Part shown: positions 31,092-40,978 of the stretch, piece after piece
Layout of the letters: each line of letters begins with the position of its first letter
Position numbering within the stretch: position 1 is the stretch's first letter
Assembly (NCBI GenBank): GCA_900074725.1
Contig: LT598461.1
Coordinates: 620,001 to 684,000 of the forward strand
DNA: 64,000 nucleotides
Direction of reading: 5' to 3'
From: Lachancea dasiensis
Taxonomy: Eukaryota > Ascomycota > Saccharomycetes > Saccharomycetales > Saccharomycetaceae
Notes under the pieces: model-generated
The model's input: only the letters and a program-made list of their open reading frames with translations
What the model was told of the DNA's origin: nothing
Database searches by the model: none
Program-made: the position numbers and the translations under genes

Positions 31092-31937
31092 TTTTGGAGA
31101 TGTTTATGCTGGGCAGTGCTGGTACAGTCTTTCTTCGTCTGTATTGCAGAAGCACACCAGACGTCGCGGCCCTTTTATATCTATGTAACTGACGATCGCC
31201 CGGCTTGACGCACACACACACGGAACCTCTGAAGCGTCCTCGAGGCGTAGCCAAATAGTAAGTGTGGGGGGGTTTTCCGGTTCTTTACCCTCGTAACTGG
31301 AACTCTGACGTGTTATCCAACCAAAAGTCTGGTCCAGTGCTATTCCAACTGTTGGGTCTTCCTACATCATGGCATTACCATGGATGAGACCACTGGGCGA
31401 AATTTCGTTTACTATCTTGTCATCTTATACGAGCTATACGTACCTGCTCCCTCGTGATTTGCTTCTCGACTTCCAAGTCTATAAACAGAGCTTGAACGAC
31501 ACGATATACCTCGATCCCGACAGCTCTGACCGCCAATGTGCGACAGACACCCTACAAGTGTCTGGTTTTGGTACGTCGGGGGAGGGTACTATTAATTATT
31601 AATTTAAAAATGATTATCCCCAATTAACTATTAGCGTTACATATAAATACAGGACATCTTCGGCCCATCGATGAAATAGTACTTGGCACTGACGGCACTG
31701 ACACGATACACACCGCGGCTCTAACGACCTTCTTTACGTCCCGCTCGGTGGTGATTGTAGCCATCATCCACTGCACTTGCCTCTCGTCTTAGTCTATATA
31801 GCATTATCAAGGTTTGGCAACTACTGTCGCCTTCAATGCCACCTAAGATCAACTATCAACCAACCCTGTCACTGCGGGTTTGTAAGCGACTTTGGAATAC
31901 CGGAAAGAAAATCTGAGATGTGACTGTTTTCTCTGAT

Positions 31938-31949
31938 ACATCCGTACAT
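31938..31949 (+). promoter_or_regulatory. Rap1 (RPG box) site of the RPL32 promoter
   Basis: ACATCCGTACAT is an exact match to the classical RPG box bound by Rap1 in ribosomal protein promoters. It lies about 425 bases upstream of the proposed 5' splice site and about 850 bases upstream of the RPL32 ATG, which fits an intron-containing leader. Confidence 0.85.
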
Positions 31950-32104
31950 TTTTGAAATATGTATGTGTCTTTATACGTAGGTCATTTATTTTGTTGAGAG
32001 CTGGAAAAAACGTGTTGAACTGAGGTGAACAGCCACCAGGCGTGCGTGGGGATAGCGCCAGAGCGCTGCGGGACGATGGACGGGAGGGCAGGCAGGAGAG
32101 GGTG

Positions 32105-32130
32105 GCCCTTCTGCCTAGAGCCAGAAGGGC
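32105..32130. repeat. Perfect 9 bp inverted repeat (hairpin) in a GC-rich block
   Basis: GCCCTTCTG (32105-32113) is the exact reverse complement of CAGAAGGGC (32122-32130), separated by an 8-base loop. It lies between the Rap1 site and the proposed splice donor, so it could be in the RPL32 promoter, the transcript leader or a separate RNA. Confidence 0.8.
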
Positions 32131-32362
32131 TGGAAGGGACGCTAGTGCGGTGGCCAGGGCTCCCTTCCCGGAATTCCTGTCTAGCTCCTACCAGGTCCCC
32201 TCCCGAGAGGCGCCTCTGGGCGGAGTTGCGTAACGACCGCTGGAGCCGGCCTCGTGGCAAGGGACTGGTTCCTGCTCTGTGGAAAAACAATTTGATGATC
32301 GCACAAGTGAAGTCATATACACTACCGTTCAGAATCTAGAATCCACGGAAAGTATCATCAAG

Positions 32363-32787
32363 GTATGTGGAAAGTAGTTGTGGGCTATTGTGATAGACGG
32401 AACATTGTCAGATGACGACTAGTGGTGCTAGTACGGAAGTAGTGGGAGCAGGAGGTACGCAGATGGCGTCCCAAGAGAGGGACGAGTTATATGGGAGTTT
32501 CCGCGGTGGGATCATATGGTAGTGTCTGGGAGCCGTGATGGAAGTCAAGAAGCAGCGTAACAACGCAGTGGGTCGATTCGTGCGCGGGACAGTGCGTTTT
32601 GCGTTCGAGCAGAGGTGGCGATGGGCTAAAAGCTGTGGCTGTTGAAAACCGGGAGCTTCTCGTACCGAATCGAACTGGGAACGTTTGCATATATCCTGTG
32701 CCACGCTGGGGGCCAGCACTGCCGCTCTTGTTTTGTTGCCGTCCGTCACTATCAAAGCGTAAAACATTGTACTAACATTTGTCACAG
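32363..32787 (+). other. Probable 5' UTR intron of RPL32 (425 nt)
   Basis: TACTAAC at 32769-32775 is followed by ACAG ending at 32787, so the acceptor abuts the ATG. The nearest good donor upstream is GTATGT at 32363-32368. A few-hundred-base intron is typical of yeast ribosomal protein genes. The acceptor is convincing; the donor is inferred. Confidence 0.75.
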
Positions 32788-33183
32788 ATGGCTGCTTCTC
32801 TACCACACCCAAAGATTGTGAAGAAACACACAAAGAAGTTCAAGCGTCATCACTCTGACCGTTACCACAGAGTCGCTGAGAACTGGAGAAAGCAAAAGGG
32901 TATCGACTCTGTTGTCAGAAGAAGATTCAGAGGTAACATTGCCGAGCCAACCATCGGTTACGGTTCCAACAAAAAGACCAAGTTCATGTCTCCATCTGGC
33001 CACAAGACTTTCTTGGTTTGCAACGCCAAGGACTTGGACTTGTTGACCATGCACACCAGAACTTACGCTGCCGAAATCGCTCACAACGTTTCCTCCAAGA
33101 ACAGAGCTGCCCTTTTGGCCAAGGCTAAGGCTTTGGGCGTTAAGGTCACCAACCCTAACGGTCGTTTGGGTCTATCCGCTTAA
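32788..33183 (+). CDS. RPL32: Large ribosomal subunit protein eL32
   Basis: From the ATG at 32788 the product is 131 aa (S. cerevisiae 130) and matches eL32 throughout: [40 protein letters not shown] and [19 protein letters not shown]. Codon use is strongly biased to optimal yeast codons. The frame continues three codons upstream only through a splice acceptor (CAG) and TTG, so the ATG is the start. Role: structural protein of the 60S subunit. Upstream Rap1 site and intron are listed separately. Convergent with SCS2. Confidence 0.98.
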   Translation: MAASLPHPKIVKKHTKKFKRHHSDRYHRVAENWRKQKGIDSVVRRRFRGNIAEPTIGYGSNKKTKFMSPSGHKTFLVCNAKDLDLLTMHTRTYAAEIAHNVSSKNRAALLAKAKALGVKVTNPNGRLGLSA

Positions 33184-33459
33184 GCGCTTACAAGTTTTGA
33201 AAAAATTTAGGATCTTATAATCGTTTTAGACTGGATTTTTTACTACATTGTATACTTTAAACCAACCAACAATTTATTGACTCTTTTTTGCTAAGCGCTC
33301 GGACCCTCGAGTGTTCGGACCCCCGGCTCTTGCCATCGAATAAAGAACCTTTTTTTGTCTCTTTACTTTCTGTACATACAAATATCCATCAGTGATAATA
33401 TAAGAGTTTGTTAGTTTGAACATATGTCGATCGCCTTCAGAACTATATCGCCCAATTGT

Positions 33460-34435
33460 TTAATAGTACAACCACCCTAAAATCAGTGCGATCAACGCCA
33501 CTAGCAGTATCACAATTGGATTCATAGATGTTTCCTGTTTGACTGGAACAGCTTCAGCAGCTGCAGCTGCGGCAGAGCCCACTGGTTTGGAACCTGACGA
33601 CTTTTCGTCCACGTTCTGAGAGCCAGTGGTCAAGTTCTTTTTGACCTGGTCTGGTAGTGGACCTGAAGCAGCAGGTTTCTCTTGTTCGCTCGTCACGCCC
33701 TGGATGTCCTTGGAGTCAGGCTCGGACACCACTTTGGTGGCTGCGCCTTCAGCATTTTCAGAACTCTTTTCTTGAATAGGCGCCTCTTCGCCTAGTAGGT
33801 ATTTGACTTTAATTTTCTTGGAAACGGCATGTTGCTTGAATTCGGCCTCTAACTGTGGCCATGCTTCCGTCACGCTTGAAGAACCCAGATCATATGGAGC
33901 TGGCAAAGTCACAACGAGAAACTTGTCACGGCACTTGAAATCAGCAGCTGGCTCTTCGGCCAGGCCCAAGAGAATAACCTGCACCTGTACTTGTTCACCG
34001 GGAGCCACTAAAGCGGCATTAGGTCTCACACAGTAAAACTTAGGCGCAGTTGTTTTGACCTTAAAGACCACTGCTTGATCCGAATTGTTGGTGACAGTGA
34101 CATACTCAGTTGCTTGAGTGGTCAAGGGAGCTTCCGGGTGTTAGTATAAAGAAAGAACGATACAGAAAAAAATTGGGAGAGTAAGGCTGTCTGGAGGAAC
34201 TTTCCATAATGGAAGCCTGAGGTAGTACTCGATCGCTTTCCACAACCCCATTCCTCACAAAACGCGATCTATTGTGAAAGGCGCTGAAATACCCGGCGAA
34301 GCTTCAGTCCAGTTCCTAGTCCCTCGCTCAGGGCTGCACAAGTGTCCCCCAATTCGCCTTTCGTTTCTTCACATTTCGGATTTATTCATCGAACATACGT
34401 TTATATTCTAATACACTGGGTTTAATGTCAATCAT
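33460..34435 (-). CDS. SCS2: VAP family ER tail-anchored MSP-domain protein (two exons)
   Basis: Exon 1 (34435-34399, 37 nt) encodes MIDIKPSVLEYK plus one base, and exon 2 (34130-33460) completes a 235-residue protein reading ...EYKPPLTTQATEYVTVTNNSD. The MSP domain (about residues 1-125) has the FFAT-binding core VKTTAPKFYCVRPNAALVAPG. A Ser/Glu/Ala-rich linker and a C-terminal membrane anchor (PIVILLVALIALILGWLYY) follow. The intron (34131-34398, 268 nt) has GTATGT, TACTAAC and AG. In S. cerevisiae, SCS22 beside MAP2 is spliced and its paralogue SCS2 lies near GLO3. This single gene appears to represent both. Role: ER-plasma membrane contacts and recruitment of lipid-regulating FFAT proteins such as Opi1. 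Confidence 0.95.
34131..34398 (-). other. Spliceosomal intron of SCS2/SCS22 (268 nt)
   Basis: Donor GTATGT at 34398-34393, branch point TACTAAC at 34146-34140, acceptor AG at 34132-34131. The branch point is unusually near the acceptor (about 9 bases). Splicing in phase 1 creates the conserved K-P/S-P-L-T junction of the MSP domain. Confidence 0.93.
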
Positions 34436-34750
34436 GATTGCTTAAAGAAGGACGCTTGTCGCTGCTATCACGCTTAGAAAGTTGTTTGTTGGCAAGGAAT
34501 CATCAGTATAATAGTAATGTTTGTACTAGTGGCCCTAGATTATGAAAGTTAGTGTTATCGTTTCTCACGAGTGGGTTTTTTCCGAAGCGCGCCGAAGCGA
34601 GTACGAGATGATGGAAACTCCGAGTACTTTGGCCAATGAGATTTCGACATGGACGTCTCTCCCATACCGCTCAACCGTGAGTATGTGACGAGCATTTCTT
34701 ATATGCTATATGAATTGATAGAAACTGCAAGACGGCATTTTGTTTTGGCC
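34436..34750. other. Intergenic region SCS2 - MAP2
   Basis: About 315 bases between the SCS2 start and the MAP2 stop. It must contain the SCS2 promoter. No other feature recognised. Confidence 0.5.
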
Positions 34751-36019
34751 CTAGTAGTCATCACCTCTTGAGACAACTTCTTTCTTGTGTGGATGCAGCA
34801 AGATGGTGTGTTCAGATTGGGCAGTGTAAGAACCCTGGATATCCCAAAGAGGTGGGTATTCTTCAACAATTCCATGTTTCACCAGACTGTTCAGCGCGAA
34901 CAAGTACTTTTCCTCACCTAGACGGTCTAGGTAACGGCGACAAAACGGCAAAGTGCCAAAGTTATCGTCGATTGTCTTTAGTAGAGATTTAGCTTTTGAG
35001 AGCGCGGGAGTGGGCCAAGTTCCTTGGTTCTTAGCATAGTGCGACACCTCGCCACCGGTTATTACGTAGCCACGGCCTGTGGTGCCAAAGGTCTCGATAG
35101 CAAAATGCTCGCCCTCTTCCATTTTGGTTTGGTCACCATTCTTGACCAGCGGCACTGACTTCCCTCCATGGATTTTGTAAGGGGCAATGTTGTGACCACA
35201 CAAGTTTCGACAGGGCTTCACCTGAAACGTCTCGCCGTTCAGCTCCACCTCGTAAGACTCCATAACTTCCTGGATAGCCTCCCCGATATCGGTCAATCTG
35301 ACGTCAATGCCAGACTCGCGCACACCAGTGTTGGTGGACTCCTTAACAGCTTCGAGGAGATTGTTGTACTTGTCATCGAATGTGACAGTGAAGGCTGAAT
35401 CTACGATGTAGCCGTTAACTTGAACTCCGATGTCAACTTTCATAACGTCTTCGTACCTCAAGATGGTCTTATCCCCGGCGTTTGGGGTGAAATGGGCCGC
35501 ACAATTGTTCAGCGAGACACCAGTAGGGAAACCAATCCCCTGCGACTTTGGTTGATCCTTGTGGTCCCCATTTTCGTCAACGCCTGTAAACTTCCGGGTC
35601 GCATTTTCGACCACATTGACAACGTCAGTAAGGCTCATATCCGGCTTGATTTTATTTTGCAAATTTTTGCGCACACGACGATGGATCTCTGCACCTTTAC
35701 GAACATCGTTCCATCTCTCTGCGTTCTCTGCGTCTCTAAGCAGGTACCGTTTTTCCTCATCAGTTGTTCTTTGCAAGTTATGGTCCTGATGGTATTCCAT
35801 CCATTCACCTTCTGGATACTTGAGATCCGGAAACAATAACTCAATGTTCTTGATGTTGTTGTTGGCCTTCTTCTTCTTCTTCTTGTTTTTCTTCTTGTCT
35901 CCACTGGCTCCAGTAGTCTCATTGCCCGTTAGTTTTTCGTCAGCAGTAACGGACGAGGGGTTTGCCCCGTCTTCAGGCGACTTCGCCACTTGATCGTTCG
36001 ATACTGGCGCCTCACTCAT
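34751..36019 (-). CDS. MAP2: Methionine aminopeptidase type 2
   Basis: The product is 422 aa (S. cerevisiae 421). The N terminus has an acidic stretch and a polylysine block ([10 protein letters not shown]) typical of eukaryotic MetAP2. The catalytic pita-bread domain shows the dimetal ligands: Asp in [17 protein letters not shown], His in [16 protein letters not shown], Glu in [16 protein letters not shown] and Glu near SEHTILLHP. The substrate His is in [10 protein letters not shown]. Role: co-translational removal of initiator methionine in the cytosol. It sits beside divergent MRP21, as in S. cerevisiae YBL090-091. Confidence 0.97.
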   Translation of the reverse strand: MSEAPVSNDQVAKSPEDGANPSSVTADEKLTGNETTGASGDKKKNKKKKKKANNNIKNIELLFPDLKYPEGEWMEYHQDHNLQRTTDEEKRYLLRDAENAERWNDVRKGAEIHRRVRKNLQNKIKPDMSLTDVVNVVENATRKFTGVDENGDHKDQPKSQGIGFPTGVSLNNCAAHFTPNAGDKTILRYEDVMKVDIGVQVNGYIVDSAFTVTFDDKYNNLLEAVKESTNTGVRESGIDVRLTDIGEAIQEVMESYEVELNGETFQVKPCRNLCGHNIAPYKIHGGKSVPLVKNGDQTKMEEGEHFAIETFGTTGRGYVITGGEVSHYAKNQGTWPTPALSKAKSLLKTIDDNFGTLPFCRRYLDRLGEEKYLFALNSLVKHGIVEEYPPLWDIQGSYTAQSEHTILLHPHKKEVVSRGDDY

Positions 36020-36231
36020 AAAGAAAATGGCTCAATATCGATTGCTTAGTGCTCTATTTCGCCAGCCTAGGTGGTCGATGACTTTAGTTACTTTCACATT
36101 ATAACTTACAATTCCATCATTATGGACACAATGAAAAATTAAAGAAGTCACATCAAATATTATCGGAAAAGGTGTAAAAGGCTAAATAAACCATATCCGA
36201 TCCTTGCAACTCAAGTTTCGGTTAGTGGAAG

Positions 36232-36717
36232 ATGCTAGCAGGAAGATTCGGATTGATAACCGCCCAAAAACGGGCGTTTTCAAGCAGCTTCCGGCTTTCA
36301 AATAGTGCAAGTTCACCAATATTTGACCCATCACAATTGAATCCTCTGAGTAATGCCAGGAAGACGTCTGAAACATCCGCGAAGCTTCAACTCAACATTC
36401 CAGCATCAGGTCAGCGGCTTACCGCTGCTTCTTTTGTCGCTTCTCCCAAGGAGGATGCTTTGACGTCGAGATTAACAGGCGTTCGCGCAGGAAGGACCGT
36501 CGATGTCTACAATGGTGATACCGCCGGCGCATTTAGACAATTAAACTCCGTGGTTTTTGCCAATAGAATAGCACAGGATAAGCGCAATCAGCGGTTCCAC
36601 GTCAAGCGCGGTAAGGCCAAGGAGATGCGTGCTTCGCAGAAACATCGCCGTGAGTTCATGAAGGGTTTCAAAAGACTCATCGAAGTGGTTAAGGATGCTA
36701 AGCGCAAAGGTTACTAA
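36232..36717 (+). CDS. MRP21: Mitochondrial small ribosomal subunit protein bS21m
   Basis: The 161-residue product (S. cerevisiae 177) begins with a basic presequence (MLAGRFGLITAQKRAFSSS). The S21 domain fills the C-terminal half: GRTVDVYNGDTAGAFRQLNS, then the basic helix RNQRFHVKRGKAKEMRASQK. Role: component of the mitochondrial 37S subunit. Divergent from MAP2 with 212 bases between the start codons. Confidence 0.95.
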   Translation: MLAGRFGLITAQKRAFSSSFRLSNSASSPIFDPSQLNPLSNARKTSETSAKLQLNIPASGQRLTAASFVASPKEDALTSRLTGVRAGRTVDVYNGDTAGAFRQLNSVVFANRIAQDKRNQRFHVKRGKAKEMRASQKHRREFMKGFKRLIEVVKDAKRKGY

Positions 36718-37222
36718 TGTATTGCCTGTGGGCTCGGTTTGGTGCAAACTGGACGTATACACTTGTACATAAACTACGAAGAAAACTCGATTGGGGGACT
36801 TTACATAATGCAGTGTTTCAAGACATTTCTTTCATTTGATGGCGAGGTTATGAGAGTATCGTCAGACCCACCGTAATAGTAATAATAATTCGTCCTGGTG
36901 GTTAATGGGTAATGGGCGGGCAGCGGGCATAGTGATAAAAAAGGGAAGGTTCCTTACTTCACAAAACATGCTCATAACCAGACTACTTTCAGACGTTATT
37001 AAATTGTTGGGGGTCTGAGGAGACGTCTTCTGCCGATTGGTATCAGAAAGAGCAGGCCTGTAACGTGTCGCTGGTGTCAAGCTATTGGTCACTGTTCACG
37101 ATCACTTGTAAACAGATTTCGTCAGGATAGATAACAAACACGAATAAGCTTCAACTTCAATTCCGAAATATTAACCCTGTGGGCGAGCTGATAGTCATTC
37201 AAAGTTCATTGAACCCGGCTCA
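36718..37222. other. Intergenic region MRP21 - AVT5/6
   Basis: About 505 bases with the MRP21 3' end and the transporter promoter. Nothing else recognised. Confidence 0.5.
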
Positions 37223-38554
37223 ATGGCGTCCTCGGGCTTATCTGGTGCCGTAACTCTGCTCCACACCGCGTGTGGGGCGGGAATTTTGGCCATGCCATAC
37301 GCTTTTAAACCTTTCGGGTTGACGTTAGGTTTTCTGATGATTGTCTTCTGTGGATTATGCTCCGTATCGGGCCTGGTGATTCAAGGACGGGTGTCGAAAT
37401 ACGTTTCATCGAGAAATGCATCGTTTTTCGCCTTATCCCAGATAACTTATCCGCAACTCAGCGTGGTCTTTGACTTGGCCATTGCAGTCAAGTGTTTTGG
37501 TGTAGGGGTTTCGTACCTTGTGGTCATTGGGGACCTCATGCCACGTATTCTAGGAGCTTTCACCTCTAGGTCCCTGCTTCTGAATCGCAACTTCCACATC
37601 TCGATAATAATGCTCTTTATTATATCACCACTGTGCTTTATGAAAAGGTTAAGTTCCCTGCGTAATGCATCGATTATCGCTATTTCGTCCGTGGCATACC
37701 TGTGCGTCCTTGTTGTAGTACACTGTGTTTGGCCATCAGAAGAAATAAAAGCGATTAAGGGGCATGTTAGTGTGGGAAGGCCCGCTGAGCCGGTTTCTGC
37801 TATTTTCAGTTGTTTTCCAATTTTCGTCTTTGCTTATACATGTCATCACAATATGTTTTCAATCATCAATGAGCTGAAGGACAACAGCACAAAAGCTATC
37901 TACAGAGTTTCTGCTGCGTCAGTTTCGGTTGCCATGGTGTTATACCTCGCCATAGGTGGCTCGGGCTACGCTACGTTCGGAGACCACATTGCAGGGAATA
38001 TCATAACGTTATACCCGCAATCTACAAGTACCATTGTGGGCCGCATTGCTATTGTGCTGCTGGTGATGTTAGCCTTTCCATTACAATGTCATCCAGCGAG
38101 AGCTTCGATTGATCACATCATTCATTTCGTCAATTCCGGAGCCTGGAAAAAGGCGAATGAACCTGAGCGCTCCAATCTCCTACCCCATATTGTGGAGGAC
38201 GACGATGTTCTAGTTGAGGAAGGTAGTCCACACCAACAAGTCGTTGTGCCACTCGACGGTCAACGCTTCGCTATCATCACGACAGCGATCTTGGTATCCT
38301 CATATCTGTTGGCAATTTCTGTAACTTCGCTGGCCCGAGTTCTTGCAGTAGTTGGTGCCACGGGATCTACATCCATTGCTTTCATACTTCCTGGAATATT
38401 TGGGTTCAAGCTGATCGGCTCTGAATACGATGTAGGTCAGATCCCAACCTCTGCAAAATGGCTCAGATTATTGTCCATTTCGCTAGCCTGTTGGGGGGTC
38501 TTTGTGCTGGTAACGTGCCTATCTGCAACGCTTTTACTGGGAGGCGGCCATTGA
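37223..38554 (+). CDS. AVT5: Vacuolar amino acid exporter of the AAAP family (Avt5/Avt6 type)
   Basis: The product is 443 aa (S. cerevisiae Avt5 459, Avt6 448). The first membrane segment has the family signature GAVTLLHTACGAGILAMPYAF, and CFGVGVSYLVVIGD and FAYTCHHNMFSIINE follow. About 11 hydrophobic spans are visible, with a polar loop near residues 310-345. Family role: export of acidic and other amino acids from the vacuole by members of the Avt3-7 group. Synteny with MRP21 matches YBL089W (AVT5); AVT6 is its sister, so a non-duplicated genome would carry a single gene for both. Confidence 0.93.
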   Translation: MASSGLSGAVTLLHTACGAGILAMPYAFKPFGLTLGFLMIVFCGLCSVSGLVIQGRVSKYVSSRNASFFALSQITYPQLSVVFDLAIAVKCFGVGVSYLVVIGDLMPRILGAFTSRSLLLNRNFHISIIMLFIISPLCFMKRLSSLRNASIIAISSVAYLCVLVVVHCVWPSEEIKAIKGHVSVGRPAEPVSAIFSCFPIFVFAYTCHHNMFSIINELKDNSTKAIYRVSAASVSVAMVLYLAIGGSGYATFGDHIAGNIITLYPQSTSTIVGRIAIVLLVMLAFPLQCHPARASIDHIIHFVNSGAWKKANEPERSNLLPHIVEDDDVLVEEGSPHQQVVVPLDGQRFAIITTAILVSSYLLAISVTSLARVLAVVGATGSTSIAFILPGIFGFKLIGSEYDVGQIPTSAKWLRLLSISLACWGVFVLVTCLSATLLLGGGH

Positions 38555-39116
38555 ATGGTTAAACTCGGGTATCGAGGGCGCTTCCTTGCGGTGCCTCTGT
38601 GAACAGGCTGGCATCTCCGAAATCCCCAACCCATAGGAAAATTTTAGTATCATTTTTGTATGGTATCACTTCCGTGTATCTCACAAAGATTCTGGGCCTG
38701 AAGGGCCAACGGAACCGAATGTATGGGATGACGGACGTCTTGCAAGTCAAGAATTAGTACAATACTAGTAATTATACAGACATTGGACACTGTGACGAGT
38801 CACGATTTCATTTTAATGATAATCCTCTAAGTAGATAGACCACCCGGCATCCTCATATGTCAAAATCGTTTCGATGTAGCCTGACTCTTCGCAGATTCAT
38901 CCATATTCTTGATGAACGGTTTCCAAACAGCGTATAAATCTATAGGTGAATGAACAAATTAGGTGTTAGCACTACTACACTACCTCTTATAGCTTTGAAG
39001 TGCTCGTCGGTCGTGCTTTAACAGAGCTATAAGCGCCTTTCAAGATCAAAAAATTGTTCAACCCTACTCGGACTACGTTATTGCAAGGCGTAATCGAGAC
39101 ATAGTTTTCTAGCCCC
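38555..39116. other. Intergenic region AVT5/6 - MRI1
   Basis: About 560 bases. This is also the boundary between the YBL089-095-like and YPR118-122-like synteny blocks. No gene or repeat recognised. Confidence 0.5.
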
Positions 39117-40367
39117 ATGGCGTTGGAGGCTATTGAATTTGAGAGATCGGACCCTAAAAATCTATCAGTGAAGGTCTTGGACCAATTGCTTCTGCCTTAC
39201 ACGACAGATTATGTCCCCATCTATACTATTGATGATGGCTACACGGTGATCAACCTGATGCAGGTAAGAGGAGCACCTGCAATTGCAATCGTGGGGGCAC
39301 TTTCGGTATTGATGGAAACACAGCTACTTCAAAATGAAGGGTTCGTCAATACTCAAGCCTACTACGATGCTTCAAGTTTCGAAGCCATGAGAGGTAGGTT
39401 GAATCAAAGACTCGATTTCCTTCTTAGCAGCAGACCTACAGCGGTTAATCTATCAAATGCTTTGTCAGAAATCGCAAAACTACTAGATCAAGCTTCCTCT
39501 CTTGAAGCTTTCCGCACCCAGCTTTTCCAATTTGTCTCTGACTTGGTAGATGACGATCTAACGAACAACATTAAAATGGGCAATAATGGAGCTCAGTTCC
39601 TCTTGCAACAGCTGCAAAGCGAGGGTTTCGATGGAGACTTTGCAGTGCTCACGATCTGTAACACTGGATCTTTGGCAACCTCTGGATATGGTACAGCATT
39701 GGGAGTGGTACGTTCGCTGTGGGAAGATTCACGCGCTAAGAGTTCGCTTAATCAGCGAACAGATAAGAAACGCAAACTTAGCTCAGGGAACGTTAAGATG
39801 ACGCATGTCTTCCCTTTGGAAACTCGTCCCTATAACCAAGGGTCTCGGTTGACTGCTTACGAGCTGGTCCATGATCAGATTCCTGCCACCTTGATCCCAG
39901 ACAGTTCTGTCGTATACCGGATTGCTACTAGCTCATTGCCGATAAAAGCTGCCTTCGTGGGGGCCGATAGAATTGTACGTAACGGTGATACCGCTAATAA
40001 AATCGGCACCTACCAGTTGGCTCTCATTTGCCGGCAATTTGGAATCAAATTCTTCGTCACTGCTCCCAAGACTACCATCGATAGCGTCACTGAAACGGGT
40101 GCGGGCATCATAGTCGAGGAGCGGAAAGCTGATGAGTTTAAACAAGTCGCAGGCACTGTTATCGATGAACATACGGGTAAACCGCTTTTAGATGTCAACG
40201 GAAAGCCTCTTGCAGGTAAAGTAGGTGTAGCACCCGTGGATATGAACGTCTGGAATCCTGCATTCGATGTCACCCCACATGATTTGATCGATGGGATCGT
40301 AACTGAGGTGGGCGTGTACACCAAAGATTCATCGGGAAACTTCAATTTGGAAGATTTATTTAATTAG
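39117..40367 (+). CDS. MRI1: Methylthioribose-1-phosphate isomerase
   Basis: The product is 416 aa (S. cerevisiae 411). It has the eIF2B-like isomerase fold with substrate-binding RGAPAIAIVGAL near the N terminus. The catalytic Cys lies in ICNTGSLATSGYGTALGV and the Asp in VGADRIVRNGDTANKIGTYQLA. Reaction: 5-methylthioribose-1-phosphate to 5-methylthioribulose-1-phosphate in the methionine salvage pathway. Three genes of this run (MRI1, CLB2, CLB5) keep the order of S. cerevisiae YPR118W-YPR120C. Confidence 0.96.
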   Translation: MALEAIEFERSDPKNLSVKVLDQLLLPYTTDYVPIYTIDDGYTVINLMQVRGAPAIAIVGALSVLMETQLLQNEGFVNTQAYYDASSFEAMRGRLNQRLDFLLSSRPTAVNLSNALSEIAKLLDQASSLEAFRTQLFQFVSDLVDDDLTNNIKMGNNGAQFLLQQLQSEGFDGDFAVLTICNTGSLATSGYGTALGVVRSLWEDSRAKSSLNQRTDKKRKLSSGNVKMTHVFPLETRPYNQGSRLTAYELVHDQIPATLIPDSSVVYRIATSSLPIKAAFVGADRIVRNGDTANKIGTYQLALICRQFGIKFFVTAPKTTIDSVTETGAGIIVEERKADEFKQVAGTVIDEHTGKPLLDVNGKPLAGKVGVAPVDMNVWNPAFDVTPHDLIDGIVTEVGVYTKDSSGNFNLEDLFN

Positions 40368-40888
40368 ATACACACAAGAATTACAAAGCATCATGCATAT
40401 CCATGACGGCTGCATTTGCAGCAGAAGCATTCTTTTTACAACATTCATTTACAAAAACTTGCTGGGGTCCAATGCATTTAATTATTGTTATTGTAGTCTA
40501 TCAAGACATAAACAATAATACCTCTAAGTCCCAGATCGTGACAAACGAAGACAGCACGACTGCTTTTAAAACCGTTACTTATATTAACTCTCATATCGTC
40601 AGTGCCAATTGGTTACTGGGGCCCCAGGACATAAAAGGATAGAGAGGCCTTTACCGTTAGTTACTCGAGTTTGGATAAGAAGCTATGTCTCGAGTAAAGT
40701 ACCTTAATCATACTCGAAACTTATTCAGAACCTTGGCGGCTCTGGCACTGAGCACAACTACCAACTAACATTCACGTAGTGACTTATCAGAAACTACCGA
40801 TCAGATGAGAGAGAGCACATTCTTCCGTCCACTTGCAAAAAGTGTGCGTTGAATTACTATCTTTGAGGATGCAGCTCAAAAAAAAGAA
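40368..40888. other. Intergenic region MRI1 - tRNA-Lys
   Basis: About 520 bases. Apart from the T-run terminator of the tRNA on the minus strand (A run at 40878-40885 on the plus strand) nothing is recognised. Confidence 0.5.
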
Positions 40889-40978
40889 CTCCTCATAGGG
40901 GGCTCGAACCCCTGACATTTCGGTTCCTTGCGAGCAATGCTTAAAAGCCGAACGCTCTACCAACTGAGCTAACAAGGA
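40889..40978 (-). tRNA. tK(UUU): tRNA-Lys (anticodon UUU) with 17 nt intron
   Basis: On the minus strand, acceptor TCCTTGT pairs with ATGAGGA (one G-U and one U-G), with discriminator G. A box TAGCTCAGTTGGTAGAG and B box GGTTCGAGCCC are intact. The anticodon loop CTTTTAA holds UUU and is interrupted by a 17 nt intron one base after the anticodon. The body is essentially identical to S. cerevisiae tRNA-Lys(UUU). A T run follows. Confidence 0.97.

Larger units (their letters stand above)
31092..32787. other. Divergent intergenic region ROX3 - RPL32, with GC-rich segment
   Basis: 1.7 kb containing a Rap1 box (31938-31949), a GC-rich block around 32035-32250 (72 percent G+C in 32041-32100 by count) with a perfect hairpin (32105-32130), and the likely RPL32 5' UTR intron (32363-32787). 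A CA repeat lies at 31209-31220. No further gene recognised. Confidence 0.65.
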
